Positions 6,128 to 13,953 of a DNA stretch of 18,720 nucleotides are shown here, in pieces; position 1 is the stretch's first letter, and each line of letters starts with the position of its first letter. A program made the position numbers and the translations under genes. Origin of the DNA: JBBDJG01 sp040880005 (GTDB taxonomy: Bacteria > Actinomycetota > Thermoleophilia > Solirubrobacterales > JBBDJG01). The stretch is from positions 1 to 18,720 of the forward strand of contig JBBDJG010000025.1 in the NCBI GenBank assembly GCA_040880005.1, written 5' to 3'. Below the pieces are notes generated by a model. The model ran no database searches, was not told the DNA's origin, and saw nothing but the letters and a program-made list of their open reading frames with translations.

Positions 6128-6457
6128 ATGAGCGAAGAAGCCGAGCGGCACATAAACATGCACATGTCACCCGAGTTGATGGCGGGCGCGTACGCAAACT
6201 TCGCAAACATCAGCCACTCGGACTACGAGTTCACGATCACCTTCGCGCGGCTCGACCATGAAGTCGAGGACGACGAGATACCCGGAGTCGTCGTTTCGAG
6301 AATCAACGCCTCATCCAAGTTCCTGCGTGAATTGATCGACGCACTCGAGGACAACTACTCGAAGTGGTCGACCAAGGAGGGGATCAAGAACCTGCCCGAG
6401 ATCAGCGGCAAGGGCCCTGACGGCACCGACGAGGACTCACGCAGCTCGACGATCTGA
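6128..6457 (+). CDS. DUF3467 family protein
   Basis: This small acidic protein (109 aa) belongs to the uncharacterised DUF3467 family. It shows the typical pattern YANFANISHSDYEFTITFAR (about residues 20-39), followed by a strand carrying VVVSRINASSKFLRELIDALEDNYSKW, where the family usually reads V.MSP..AK.L...L. The tail (about 80-109) is Gly/Asp/Ser-rich and likely disordered. The start is well fixed by a GAAAGGAAGAG ribosome binding site just before ATG 6128. No function is established for the family to my knowledge. It has no membrane segment or signal peptide, and its only close neighbour is the divergent rlmH. Confidence 0.85.
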   Translation: MSEEAERHINMHMSPELMAGAYANFANISHSDYEFTITFARLDHEVEDDEIPGVVVSRINASSKFLRELIDALEDNYSKWSTKEGIKNLPEISGKGPDGTDEDSRSSTI

Positions 6458-6525
6458 GCGGCTGAGGACCATTTGAATTGGCCGATCGGCCTTAGAAAGC
6501 CGCTATTTGCGTCGAACAAGCGGCT
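6457..6525 (+). promoter_or_regulatory. Three mutually pairing AGCGGCT/AGCCGCT arms upstream of the GGDEF gene
   Basis: AGCGGCT occurs at 6457-6463 and again at 6519-6525; its exact complement AGCCGCT lies between them at 6498-6504. The middle arm can therefore pair with either flank but not both. A perfect 12-bp palindrome GGCCGATCGGCC (6480-6491) lies inside the longer loop. The second hairpin is not followed by a T-run on the plus strand. It could be a terminator for the DUF3467 gene, or a switching leader for the diguanylate cyclase gene that starts at 6565 (or 6619). Confidence 0.4.
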
Positions 6526-6564
6526 AAAGCTAGCAGCGTGGCCTGCCGATACGAGAGTTGACTT

Positions 6565-8775
6565 GTGAATTCAGCCGTTCGAGAAGGCCAGCCCTCGGAC
6601 GAAAGGCTACGGAGGCCGATGGCTCGTTTATCTGTGGAGAATCTGGTCGTCCTCAAAGACGACGAGGCAAGCGAATGGGTCGTGCGTCTGTGCCAGTCGC
6701 TGCGCGAGTCGCTCGACGCTGACCGCGTGTCGGTGGGCATCTACAACCCGACCGCGCAGACGATCACGCCGTTCAACACGGACCGGCCCGACGACCCCGA
6801 GCATCGACGGCTGGCACGCAAGTGGCGCAACCTGCGTCTGGCGGAGGCGCCGGCCTTCCGGGCCGCTCTTCTGGAGGGCAAGCCCATCGTCGTCGGTGAC
6901 GCATCCGGCGACGATCGCCTGCCGTCCAAGTTCTCCGCCGACTTCAAGCTCCAGTCGATCCACTGCGAGCCGCTGATGGTCGAAGGCGAGCCGGTCGGCG
7001 TGCTCGCAATCGAGCCCGCCGACGCCGTGCGCGGCCACCAACAGGTGCTGGAGTCGATGGTGCCCGTGCTCGCCGACAGCCTCGCTCGCGCGATCGTATG
7101 GCGAGAGTCCGACCGGCGCCGCCTGGAGGCCGAATTCCTACTCGAGTTGAGCGAAGCCGCGATCAGCGAGCGGTCGATGAGCGAGCTGCTGGCCGCGGTT
7201 TGCGAACGCGTGGCAAGGCACCTGCACGTGCGCCGCGCATGCGTGTTCCTGCAACGCAACGGTCGCATGATCCCGAGCATGGCTCGCTACGCCGACGGCT
7301 CACGCGATCCCGCCGCCTGGGAGAGATTCAAGCGATCGGTTGCGCCGTTGCCCGCGGTGGACGCGGTGATGCGCACCGGCAAGCCAGTCGTGGCGGAGGA
7401 ACCCACCTCCCACTTCATATCCGGCTGGTGGGCCGAGACCTTCAACCTCGCCTCGGCGATCGCCGTGCCGGTCGGCAAGGCGTCGAATGTGATCGGCGTT
7501 CTGACCCTCGACGCCGCCACGCCGCGACGCTTCTCGAAGGAAGAGGTGCGAGTCGCGGCCGCAGTGGGAGCACACATTGCGGGCATCATCGAGCGCGCTC
7601 AAGCTGCCGAAGAGCGCGCCGCGCACCTGCGCGCAGCCACGTCGATCCGGCGCCTGCTGGAGGAGGGGTCGAGGACCGTGTCCGTCGAGCAGGCCGCAGA
7701 GGTGCTCGCACGCGTGACGCGTGACGCGCTCGGAGCCGAGCATGCGACGGTCGTGCTCGCCGACGAAGCGAGCGAGCGCATCGGCAACGTGATAACCGTG
7801 GGCGTGCCCGGCCGCTTCGACGCGGTCCTGCGCGAGCAGCTGCTCGGCTCGAACAGCAGTGAATGGCGCATCTGGAGACTGACCTCCCGGCAACCGAAGC
7901 CGATCTTCGTTGAGAACGCACCCACCTCTCGCCTGCTCCCGAGCGAGTTGGTCAACATGCTTCAGATGCGATCGTATGTCGCCCTGCCGCTGCTTTCCTC
8001 GGAGCGCCCGCTGGGGCTTGTGATCTGCACCCATTCCAAGACCGATCGTCGCTGGACGATGGAGGAACGCAAGCTGGTCAGCCAGCTGGCGCTGGAAGCG
8101 TCGCTGGTGCTCGAGAACGCGTCGCTGCGCGCGGCCGAGCGCGAGCGCATGGACGAGCTGGCCCATCAAGCCTTCCACGACCCGCTCACCAAGCTGCCCA
8201 ACCGCGTGCTGTTCACCGACCGTCTCGAGCACGCCCTTGCGCGCACCCAGCGCCGCGAGGAATCGGTAGCGGTGCTGTTCCTCGACCTGGACATCTTCAA
8301 GCACGTCAACGACACTCTCGGACACGAGGCCGGCGACCAGCTTCTGGTCGCGGTGGCGAGACGACTGGAGGCCTGTCTGCGACCGGGGGACTCGATCGCC
8401 CGCTTGGGAGGCGACGAGTTCACGATCCTGCTGGAGGACGTCGCAGACAGCCGCGAGCCGGTCAGAGTCGCAGACCGAATCGCCGAAACACTGCGTACTC
8501 CGTTCCTGCTAGAGGGCAAGGAGGTTGCGGTCACTACCAGCGTGGGGATCGCGCTCAGCGCACCCGAGCAAACGTCACCGGTGGAGATTCTGCGCAACGC
8601 GGACGCCGCAATGTACGAGGCCAAGCGGCAGGGCAAGAATCGATACGAGCTGTTCGACCCGGACGCGTACGACCCGCTGCTCGGCTATCTCGAGGACGAG
8701 GGGCGGGGGCTGCGCGACTCGGGCCCCAGCATCGGCGCGCACGCCCGGCAGACATCGGAGCTTCGCGAGCACTGA
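6565..8775 (+). CDS. Diguanylate cyclase with three GAF sensor domains
   Basis: The 736-residue protein ends in a GGDEF domain (about 540-700) that makes the second messenger c-di-GMP from two GTP. The catalytic motif is intact (LGGDEF, GGDEF at 615-619), and the inhibitory I-site RPGD (606-609) sits five residues before it, so product feedback is expected. The entry motif HDPLTKLPNR is also present. Upstream are three GAF-like domains at about 33-178, 195-345 and 370-520, each with the GVL.L or GLV signature, joined by helical linkers. There is no EAL domain, membrane helix or signal peptide, so it is a cytoplasmic sensor for small ligands or redox state. The GTG at 6565 has no clear ribosome site. 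ATG 6619 (residue 19) follows a GGAGG only 3 bases away and an AAAGG 12 bases away, so the start is uncertain. Confidence 0.93.
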   Translation: MNSAVREGQPSDERLRRPMARLSVENLVVLKDDEASEWVVRLCQSLRESLDADRVSVGIYNPTAQTITPFNTDRPDDPEHRRLARKWRNLRLAEAPAFRAALLEGKPIVVGDASGDDRLPSKFSADFKLQSIHCEPLMVEGEPVGVLAIEPADAVRGHQQVLESMVPVLADSLARAIVWRESDRRRLEAEFLLELSEAAISERSMSELLAAVCERVARHLHVRRACVFLQRNGRMIPSMARYADGSRDPAAWERFKRSVAPLPAVDAVMRTGKPVVAEEPTSHFISGWWAETFNLASAIAVPVGKASNVIGVLTLDAATPRRFSKEEVRVAAAVGAHIAGIIERAQAAEERAAHLRAATSIRRLLEEGSRTVSVEQAAEVLARVTRDALGAEHATVVLADEASERIGNVITVGVPGRFDAVLREQLLGSNSSEWRIWRLTSRQPKPIFVENAPTSRLLPSELVNMLQMRSYVALPLLSSERPLGLVICTHSKTDRRWTMEERKLVSQLALEASLVLENASLRAAERERMDELAHQAFHDPLTKLPNRVLFTDRLEHALARTQRREESVAVLFLDLDIFKHVNDTLGHEAGDQLLVAVARRLEACLRPGDSIARLGGDEFTILLEDVADSREPVRVADRIAETLRTPFLLEGKEVAVTTSVGIALSAPEQTSPVEILRNADAAMYEAKRQGKNRYELFDPDAYDPLLGYLEDEGRGLRDSGPSIGAHARQTSELREH

Positions 8776-8797
8776 CGCGCGAGCGGCGCAGGCCCAC

Positions 8798-8803
8798 TAG
8801 ACT
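8798..8803 (+). promoter_or_regulatory. Candidate -10 element TAGACT for a leaderless transcript
   Basis: TAGACT ends exactly six bases before ATG 8810. This is the spacing expected if transcription starts at the A of the ATG. The same arrangement (TAGTAT, six bases, GTG) is seen at rlmH. The GGGAG just before the ATG is too close to work as a ribosome site. No good -35 box is visible. Confidence 0.4.
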
Positions 8804-8809
8804 GGGAGC

Positions 8810-9562
8810 ATGTTCAAGTTACTGGGTATGACGGTAGTGGCAGCTCTGGCGATCGCCGCCGCGGTGCCATCGGTACTCGCGAAACCCGTGGAGCAGGTCA
8901 GCTTCACGGCGAAGTACACGTCCAAGAACCGCAGCAAGGCCACCGGCACCCTGTCGCTTCGCACGCAGTTCACGATCAAAGACGACGTCGGCGGCCAGCT
9001 TGCGCCTGCGACTCGCATCCTCCTGCGCTTCCCCAAGGGGGCCTCCACCAACGGCAAGGGCTTCCCCACCTGCGACGCGCAGAAGATCCTCGACACGATC
9101 GGCAAGGGCTGCCCCAAGGGGTCCGCGCTCGGGACGGGGACGGCAAGCGCGAGCGCGCAGCCGATAGTCGCAAATGTCAACGCCGACGTCACGCTGTTCA
9201 ACGGCAAGCCCAGCGGCGGCGCCCAAACGATCGTCGTGTTCGCCGTGCCCGAGCTTGGTCCCAACCTTGCTCTCCCGAGCCAGCTCAAGAAGGGCAGCGG
9301 CCCTTACGGCTATGTGCTCGACAACGCGATACCGTCAATACAGACGCTCCCCGGCGCACCGAACGCAGCCCTGACCGGCTTCGACGCGACGGTGGGCGCA
9401 AAGCCGTTCAAGAAGGGCGGCAAGAGGATCCACTACATAACCGGACCCCTGGTCTGCAACGGAACCTTCTTCCTGCTCGACGGCGAGTTCTCGTACGAGG
9501 GCGGCATCACCAACACGGTCTACGAGCGCTTCACGCTCAACGGCGGGCCACGCTGCCCCTAG
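8810..9562 (+). CDS. Secreted protein of unknown function
   Basis: This 250-residue protein has a clear signal peptide (about 1-24: basic Lys, hydrophobic TVVAALAIAAAV, cleavage after VLA). The mature part is strand-rich, with a pattern I associate with extracytoplasmic proteins of Thermoleophilia: an early FTAKYTSKNRSKATGTL segment, LRFPKGASTNGKGFPTCDAQKIL (about 73-95), then GCPKGSALGTGTASA. A C-terminal half follows with PLVCNGTFF and a final GGPRCP. Four cysteines in the mature protein may form two disulfides. No catalytic motif, repeat or anchor is seen, so I do not assign a function. It lies 34 bp after the diguanylate cyclase gene but probably has its own promoter. Confidence 0.8.
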   Translation: MFKLLGMTVVAALAIAAAVPSVLAKPVEQVSFTAKYTSKNRSKATGTLSLRTQFTIKDDVGGQLAPATRILLRFPKGASTNGKGFPTCDAQKILDTIGKGCPKGSALGTGTASASAQPIVANVNADVTLFNGKPSGGAQTIVVFAVPELGPNLALPSQLKKGSGPYGYVLDNAIPSIQTLPGAPNAALTGFDATVGAKPFKKGGKRIHYITGPLVCNGTFFLLDGEFSYEGGITNTVYERFTLNGGPRCP

Positions 9563-9569
9563 CGCGCAC

Positions 9570-9595
9570 GCCCTGCCGCTAGCCCTAGCAGGGCT
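9570..9595 (+). terminator. Two overlapping GC-rich hairpins after the secreted-protein gene
   Basis: GCCCTGC (9570-9576) can pair with GCAGGGC (9588-9594), or AGCCCT (9581-9586) can pair with AGGGCT (9590-9595) through a 3-base loop. The two folds exclude each other. They lie 8-30 bp after the stop at 9562 and just before the phosphoesterase gene. There is no T-run, so this is a possible but atypical terminator. Confidence 0.4.
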
Positions 9596-9612
9596 CAGGA
9601 ATAATCAGTCTC

Positions 9613-10391
9613 GTGCGCGTGGCCGTGATATCAGACGTACACGGCAACCTGCCGGCGCTGGAGGCCGTGCTCGCAAAGATCGACGCCGAGCGGGTTGACG
9701 AGTTGTGGTGCCTGGGCGACCTCGTGGGCTACGGCGCCGATCCAGATGCCTGCACCGAGCTGGTCACGGCGCGCGCGGACATCTGCCTTGCCGGCAACCA
9801 CGATCTCGTGGTGGGCGCGAAAGCGCGTCCCGTCGGCGCGTTCGGCGACCNNNNNNNNNNGTGGCCGGCCAACTCGACATTGGAACATTCTCCTCGAGCG
9901 CCGCCGCCGCCGCGCGCTGGACTGCCGAGGTCATCTCCCAGTCCACGCTCGAGGCGCTCGAGCGACTCGAGCCGGTCGGCGAGCGCGACGGAGTCGGCAT
10001 GTACCACGGCAGTCCAAGAGACCCGGTATGGGAGTACGTCATGTCCTCGGACCAGGCCCGCGCCGCACTGCGCATGCAGAGCCATTCGCTGGCTCTGGTC
10101 GGACACTCCCACGTCGCCTGCTGGTTCCGCGAGCGAGGGGAATCGTTGACCGCCGACTACGGCGCCCACGGAAGCCGGCTGGACCTCTCAGCCGACCGCT
10201 GGATCGTCAATCCGGGGAGCGTTGGGCAGCCGCGGGACGGCGACTCGCGGGCCGCATACCTGTTGCTCGACACCGACGCAAAGCAGGCTTCCTTCGGACG
10301 CGTCGAATACCCAATCGAGAGCGCGGCGCGCTCGATTTTGGACGCGGGCTTGCCGCGACAACTGGCCGACCGCCTCTACCTGGGACAGTAG
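9613..10391 (+). CDS. Calcineurin-like metallophosphoesterase (interrupted by assembly gap)
   Basis: This is a YfcE/MJ0936-type phosphodiesterase of the calcineurin superfamily, a two-metal hydrolase. The N-terminal part shows DVHGN (residues 8-12), GDLVGYG and GNHD; the C-terminal part shows LVGHSH, NPGSVGQPRDGD and a YLLLD strand, so all metal-ligand motifs are present. A block of 10 N at 9851-9860 splits the gene. The frame before it and the frame after it differ, so the real number of missing bases must be 2 modulo 3, or adjacent sequence is wrong. The 13 residues before the gap (GAKARPVGAFGD onward) look foreign, because relatives run directly from NHDLVV into AGQLDIGTFS. GTG 9613 gives the classic start MRVAVISDVHGN, and an AATAAT lies seven bases upstream. 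The stop is 11 bp before the kinase ATG, so the two probably share a transcript. Confidence 0.85.
9851..9860. other. Assembly gap (10 N)
   Basis: Ten undetermined bases inside the phosphoesterase gene mark a scaffold join. The number is a placeholder and is not consistent with the reading frame on both sides. Confidence 0.99.
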
Positions 10392-10402
10392 GGTGAACGA
10401 CG

Positions 10403-11587
10403 ATGAGGACGCCGATGGCTGCAATCGGATCGGAGATAGCGGAGCGTTACCGCCTCGATCGACGGCTGGGTGCCGGCGGCATGTCGACCGTTTACCTGGC
10501 GCTCGACGACGTGCTCGAGCGACCTGTGGCGGTGAAGCTGCTCGCTGAGCACCTGACCGAGGATGCAGCGTTCGTGGCGCGCTTTCGTCGGGAAGCGCTG
10601 GCGGCCGCGCGGCTGGTTCATCCGAACGTCGTTCAGGTTTACGACTCCGGCTACGACGAGGCCAGCCATCGCCACTACATAGTGATGGAGTACGTCGCGG
10701 GCCACAGCCTCGCCGAGCTGATCCGAGCACACAAGACGCTACCGGTGAGCGAGGCGGTCGCGATCGTGTCGCAAGCCTGTCGCGGGCTCGCGTACGCACA
10801 CCGCCATGGCCTGATTCACCGCGACGTGAAGCCGGGCAATCTGCTCGTCAACCCAGACGACGTCGTCAAGCTGGCGGATTTCGGGATCGCCAAGGCTGCG
10901 GAGGACTCGCGCATCACGCAGGTTGGATCGGTGCTTGGCACGGCCGCCTATCTTTCGCCGGAACGGGCACGTGGGCAGGAGGCCTCGGAGTGCTCCGACG
11001 TGTACTCGTTGGGCGTCGTGCTCTACCAGCTGCTCTGTGGCCGCCTGCCCTACGAATCGGCGTCGTTGACGGAGCTTGCGCTGCGCCAGCAGGAAGGCGC
11101 GCCCGAGCCCGCCAGCGGACTCAACCCTGACGTGCCACCCGAGCTGAGCCGGGCGGTGTCGGTCGGCCTGGCCCCCGAGCCCGAGCAGCGCTTCGCTACT
11201 GCGGACGACTTTCGCGAGGCGATCGAGCAGGGAGCGCGGGGGCGCGATACGGAGATCACGATGACGCTGGCCACCGCAGCAACGCGTGTGGCCGCCGGCC
11301 ACGAAGGCCCAACTCGCGTCGCTGCCGTTCGCGCACGAGGCGAGCAGCCAACGCCTACGAGGGTGCAGCCCGCCGGCCGGCCGGCCCACGGTCCGCCAGC
11401 CGTCGCCGCGCCACGCCGCCGTGGCGGCTGGTTCGGGCAGTTCCTGGCGCTCACCTTCATATTCTTTCTGGTGGCGCTGATCGTCGCCGCAATCGTCGTA
11501 CTGAACCTGGACAACTCGGAGGCGCATCGCATCGTGCGTGACGTCACCGACTGGGTGCAGAACGTGTTGCGCGACCTACGAAACTAG
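10403..11587 (+). CDS. Membrane-anchored Ser/Thr protein kinase (PknB-like, no PASTA domains)
   Basis: A Hanks-type kinase of 394 residues. All core motifs are present: glycine loop GAGGMS (23-28), VAVK with Lys 45, Glu 64 of helix C, catalytic HRDVKPGN (139-146), DFG (159-161), activation segment ending SPE (185-187), and SDVYSLGVVLYQLLCG. The kinase domain ends near 275. A Pro/Thr/Arg-rich linker (about 280-340) follows with three TRV elements, then one membrane helix (about 346-367) and a short tail of about 27 residues that is probably extracytoplasmic. There are no PASTA or other sensor domains outside, unlike PknB. ATG 10403 is used; ATG 10415 is an alternative. The end overlaps the convergent gpmI by 12 bp. 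Confidence 0.95.
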   Translation: MRTPMAAIGSEIAERYRLDRRLGAGGMSTVYLALDDVLERPVAVKLLAEHLTEDAAFVARFRREALAAARLVHPNVVQVYDSGYDEASHRHYIVMEYVAGHSLAELIRAHKTLPVSEAVAIVSQACRGLAYAHRHGLIHRDVKPGNLLVNPDDVVKLADFGIAKAAEDSRITQVGSVLGTAAYLSPERARGQEASECSDVYSLGVVLYQLLCGRLPYESASLTELALRQQEGAPEPASGLNPDVPPELSRAVSVGLAPEPEQRFATADDFREAIEQGARGRDTEITMTLATAATRVAAGHEGPTRVAAVRARGEQPTPTRVQPAGRPAHGPPAVAAPRRRGGWFGQFLALTFIFFLVALIVAAIVVLNLDNSEAHRIVRDVTDWVQNVLRDLRN

Positions 11588-13171
11588 CGACGTGCCGGTC
11601 ATCTCGGCAGGCTGCGCGATGCCGAGCAGCGACAGCGCGGATGGAACGACGTCGGCAAGCACGCCTTGCTCGGCCAGCTCGATCCCGTGAACGGTGGCGA
11701 TCAGCGGCACGGGGTTCGTCGAGTGCGCGGTGTCCGGGCTCCCGTCCGGCTCGAGCATTTCGTCGGCGTTTCCGTGATCGGCGGTGATCAGCAAGCCGCC
11801 ACCGGAATCGAACACCGCCTCCACGACCCCTGCCAAGCAGCGGTCGGCGGTCTCGACGGCGGTTATCGCGGCCGGAATGCTGCCCGTGTGGCCGACCATG
11901 TCCGCATTGGCGAAGTTGATGATTCCGAAGCGGAAGCCCTCCCCCGCCTCAGCCGCCTGCCGCCAGCGCTTCGCGAACTCGGCGGCTGCGTCGATCGCGC
12001 TCATCTCAGGCTTGTGGTCGTAGGTCGGAACGTCCCGCGGGGATGGCACCAAACAGCGCTCCTCTCCCGCGTGTTCGTGCTCGACGCCTCCATTGAAGAA
12101 GTAGGTTACGTGCGCGTACTTCTCCGTCTCGGCCACGTGTAGCTGGCGCTCGCCTCGCTCAGCGATCAAGTCTGCGATCGTCTTCGCCGGCCGCTCGGGC
12201 GCAAAGGCCACCGGGTAGTCCCAGTCTTCCTGGTAGCGCGTCATCGTCGTGATCCGCACCCGCGGAGCGTCACCGCGATCGAACTCGTCGAAGCCGGCCT
12301 CACCGAGCGCACGCGTGATCTGGCGCATACGGTCGGGGCGGAAGTTGAACGTCACGACCGCGTCGTCGTCACGAACGGTGGCTGGCTCGCCAATCAGCGT
12401 CGGCACGATGAACTCATCGGTTTCGCCGCGCTCGTAGGCGAGCCGTACGGCCTCGTCGGGTTTCGAGGCGCTCAGCCCCTGTCCATGCACGATCGCGTCG
12501 TAGGCCTTCTTGATGCGATCCCAACGACGATCGCGATCCATCGCCCAGTAGCGGCCCGAGATCAGGGACAGTCGCGCCGACGTGCCGGACTCGCATGCGT
12601 CCGCGAGCCATCGCTCGACCTCGGCGAGATACTGCGGCGACGAAGTGGGCCCGGTGTCCCGGCCGTCGGTGAAAGCGTGCAAGATCAACTCCGGCACATG
12701 CTCACGCGCGGCCAACTCGATGCACGCACGCAGGTGGCCCATGCTCGAATGCACGCCACCGGCCGAGACCAGTCCCATCAGATGGAGGCGACCCGTGTTC
12801 TCGCGCGCGTGTGCGCAGACGGTTCCCAGTGCCTCATTCTCGAAGAAACTGCCGCCGGCAACCGCTTCGTCGATGCGCGCCAGATCCTGCTTGACGATCG
12901 AACCCGCTCCGAGGTTCAAATGCCCGACCTCCGAGTTCCCCATCTGACCCTCGGGCAGACCCACCGCGGCACCTGACGCAGCCAGCTGCGTGTGCGGATA
13001 GGCGGACCAGAGCCGATCGAAAACGGGCGTGCTGGCCTGGGCGATCGCGTTGCCCGGTCCGGGCTCGGCGATTCCCCAGCCGTCGAGCACGACCAGGGCC
13101 AGCGAGGCGAGCGGCAGGCCCGCGCGCGACGGGCCTCCGTCCAGCCGATCCAGCACCGCGGGTGCCGTCAT
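11576..13171 (-). CDS. gpmI: 2,3-bisphosphoglycerate-independent phosphoglycerate mutase
   Basis: iPGM interconverts 3- and 2-phosphoglycerate through a phosphoserine intermediate with two Mn2+ ions. The 531-residue protein has VVLDGWG (27-33, metal Asp 30), the phosphorylated Ser 80 in GQMGNSEVGH, then substrate-loop motifs HAFTDGRDTGP and SGRYWAMDRDRRWDR. The closing alkaline-phosphatase-fold metal motifs are NFANADMVGHTG and ADHGNADEM. An N-terminal extension of about 20 residues precedes the conserved start. The ATG at 13171 overlaps the tpiA stop (ATGA), so translation is coupled. It is the last gene of the gap-pgk-tpiA-gpmI operon, and its stop lies inside the 3' end of the opposing kinase gene. 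Confidence 0.96.
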   Translation of the reverse strand: MTAPAVLDRLDGGPSRAGLPLASLALVVLDGWGIAEPGPGNAIAQASTPVFDRLWSAYPHTQLAASGAAVGLPEGQMGNSEVGHLNLGAGSIVKQDLARIDEAVAGGSFFENEALGTVCAHARENTGRLHLMGLVSAGGVHSSMGHLRACIELAAREHVPELILHAFTDGRDTGPTSSPQYLAEVERWLADACESGTSARLSLISGRYWAMDRDRRWDRIKKAYDAIVHGQGLSASKPDEAVRLAYERGETDEFIVPTLIGEPATVRDDDAVVTFNFRPDRMRQITRALGEAGFDEFDRGDAPRVRITTMTRYQEDWDYPVAFAPERPAKTIADLIAERGERQLHVAETEKYAHVTYFFNGGVEHEHAGEERCLVPSPRDVPTYDHKPEMSAIDAAAEFAKRWRQAAEAGEGFRFGIINFANADMVGHTGSIPAAITAVETADRCLAGVVEAVFDSGGGLLITADHGNADEMLEPDGSPDTAHSTNPVPLIATVHGIELAEQGVLADVVPSALSLLGIAQPAEMTGTSLVS

Positions 13172-13953
13172 CGACCGGGCCCGGCAGCCGCCACGATCTG
13201 CGCGAACTGCCCGGGGTCGAGGCTCGCTCCCCCGACCAGAGCCCCATCGATGTCCGGCAAGGCCAGCAGCTCCGCTGCGTTGTCCGCGTTCACGCTGCCC
13301 CCGTAGAGAATCCGCACCTGAGTTGCCGCAGCCGCGTCCCGAGCCGCCAGCAGCGACCGCACGAACGAGATCGCGTCCTGCGTTTGCTGCGCCGTGGCCG
13401 TCTTGCCAGTGCCGATCGCCCAGATCGGCTCGTACGCGACGACCACCTCTGGTAGCTGTCTGCCGCTGACCCGTTTGAGATCCGCTTCGAGCTGGTGCCG
13501 CAGCTTGCGCTCGGTGTTGCCGTCTTCGCGCTCGGCCTCCGTCTCACCGACGCAGAGGATCGGCACCAGCCCTGATGCAAGCGCGGCGGGCAGCTTGGCG
13601 GCCAGCGCGTCATCGGTCTCGCCCAACAGCTCACGCCGCTCCGAATGGCCGAGGATCACTCCCGACACGCCGAGGGCCGTCAACATCGGAGCCGACACTT
13701 CGCCGGTGAACGCGCCCGAGTGCTCAGCGTGCATGTTCTGGGCAGCAATCTCGATACCGCTGTTGCCGGCGGCAGACACGGCGTCCGCGAGCGCCGTGAA
13801 CGGCGGGCAGACCCAAACGTCGGCCTCTTGCGCGTTTCGACTCCGGTTGCCGAGCCGTCCGGCCAAGTCGGCGACATAGCCCGCCGCACCTGGGTCGTTC
13901 ATCTTCCAGTTGCCGGCGACCAACGAGCGGCGGGGGCGACGGGAGTCAGGCAT
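13168..13953 (-). CDS. tpiA: Triosephosphate isomerase
   Basis: TIM-barrel enzyme (261 aa) that interconverts dihydroxyacetone phosphate and glyceraldehyde 3-phosphate. The catalytic residues are visible: Lys 17 in AGNWKMN, His 103 in GHSERR, Glu 175 in AYEPIWAIGTGKTAT, and the phosphate-gripping GGS (218-220) in YGGSVNADNAAEL. The start is ATG 13953. The frame stays open upstream to 14046, but that extra part lies inside pgk and matches nothing in the family. The start overlaps the pgk stop by 8 bp and the stop overlaps the gpmI start by 4 bp, showing a tightly coupled glycolytic operon. Confidence 0.96.
   Translation of the reverse strand: MPDSRRPRRSLVAGNWKMNDPGAAGYVADLAGRLGNRSRNAQEADVWVCPPFTALADAVSAAGNSGIEIAAQNMHAEHSGAFTGEVSAPMLTALGVSGVILGHSERRELLGETDDALAAKLPAALASGLVPILCVGETEAEREDGNTERKLRHQLEADLKRVSGRQLPEVVVAYEPIWAIGTGKTATAQQTQDAISFVRSLLAARDAAAATQVRILYGGSVNADNAAELLALPDIDGALVGGASLDPGQFAQIVAAAGPGR

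Noticed and set aside
4905..6131. Plus-strand open frame of 408 codons
   Set aside because: It is antisense to the channel gene and rlmH, both recognised by catalytic or domain motifs.
7300..8325. Minus-strand open frame of 341 codons
   Set aside because: It is the antisense shadow of the GAF/GGDEF protein; no motif or start signal.
9613..10391. True frameshift or gene break in the phosphoesterase
   Set aside because: The frame change coincides with the 10-N placeholder, and motifs on both sides are intact, so it is an assembly matter rather than a mutation.
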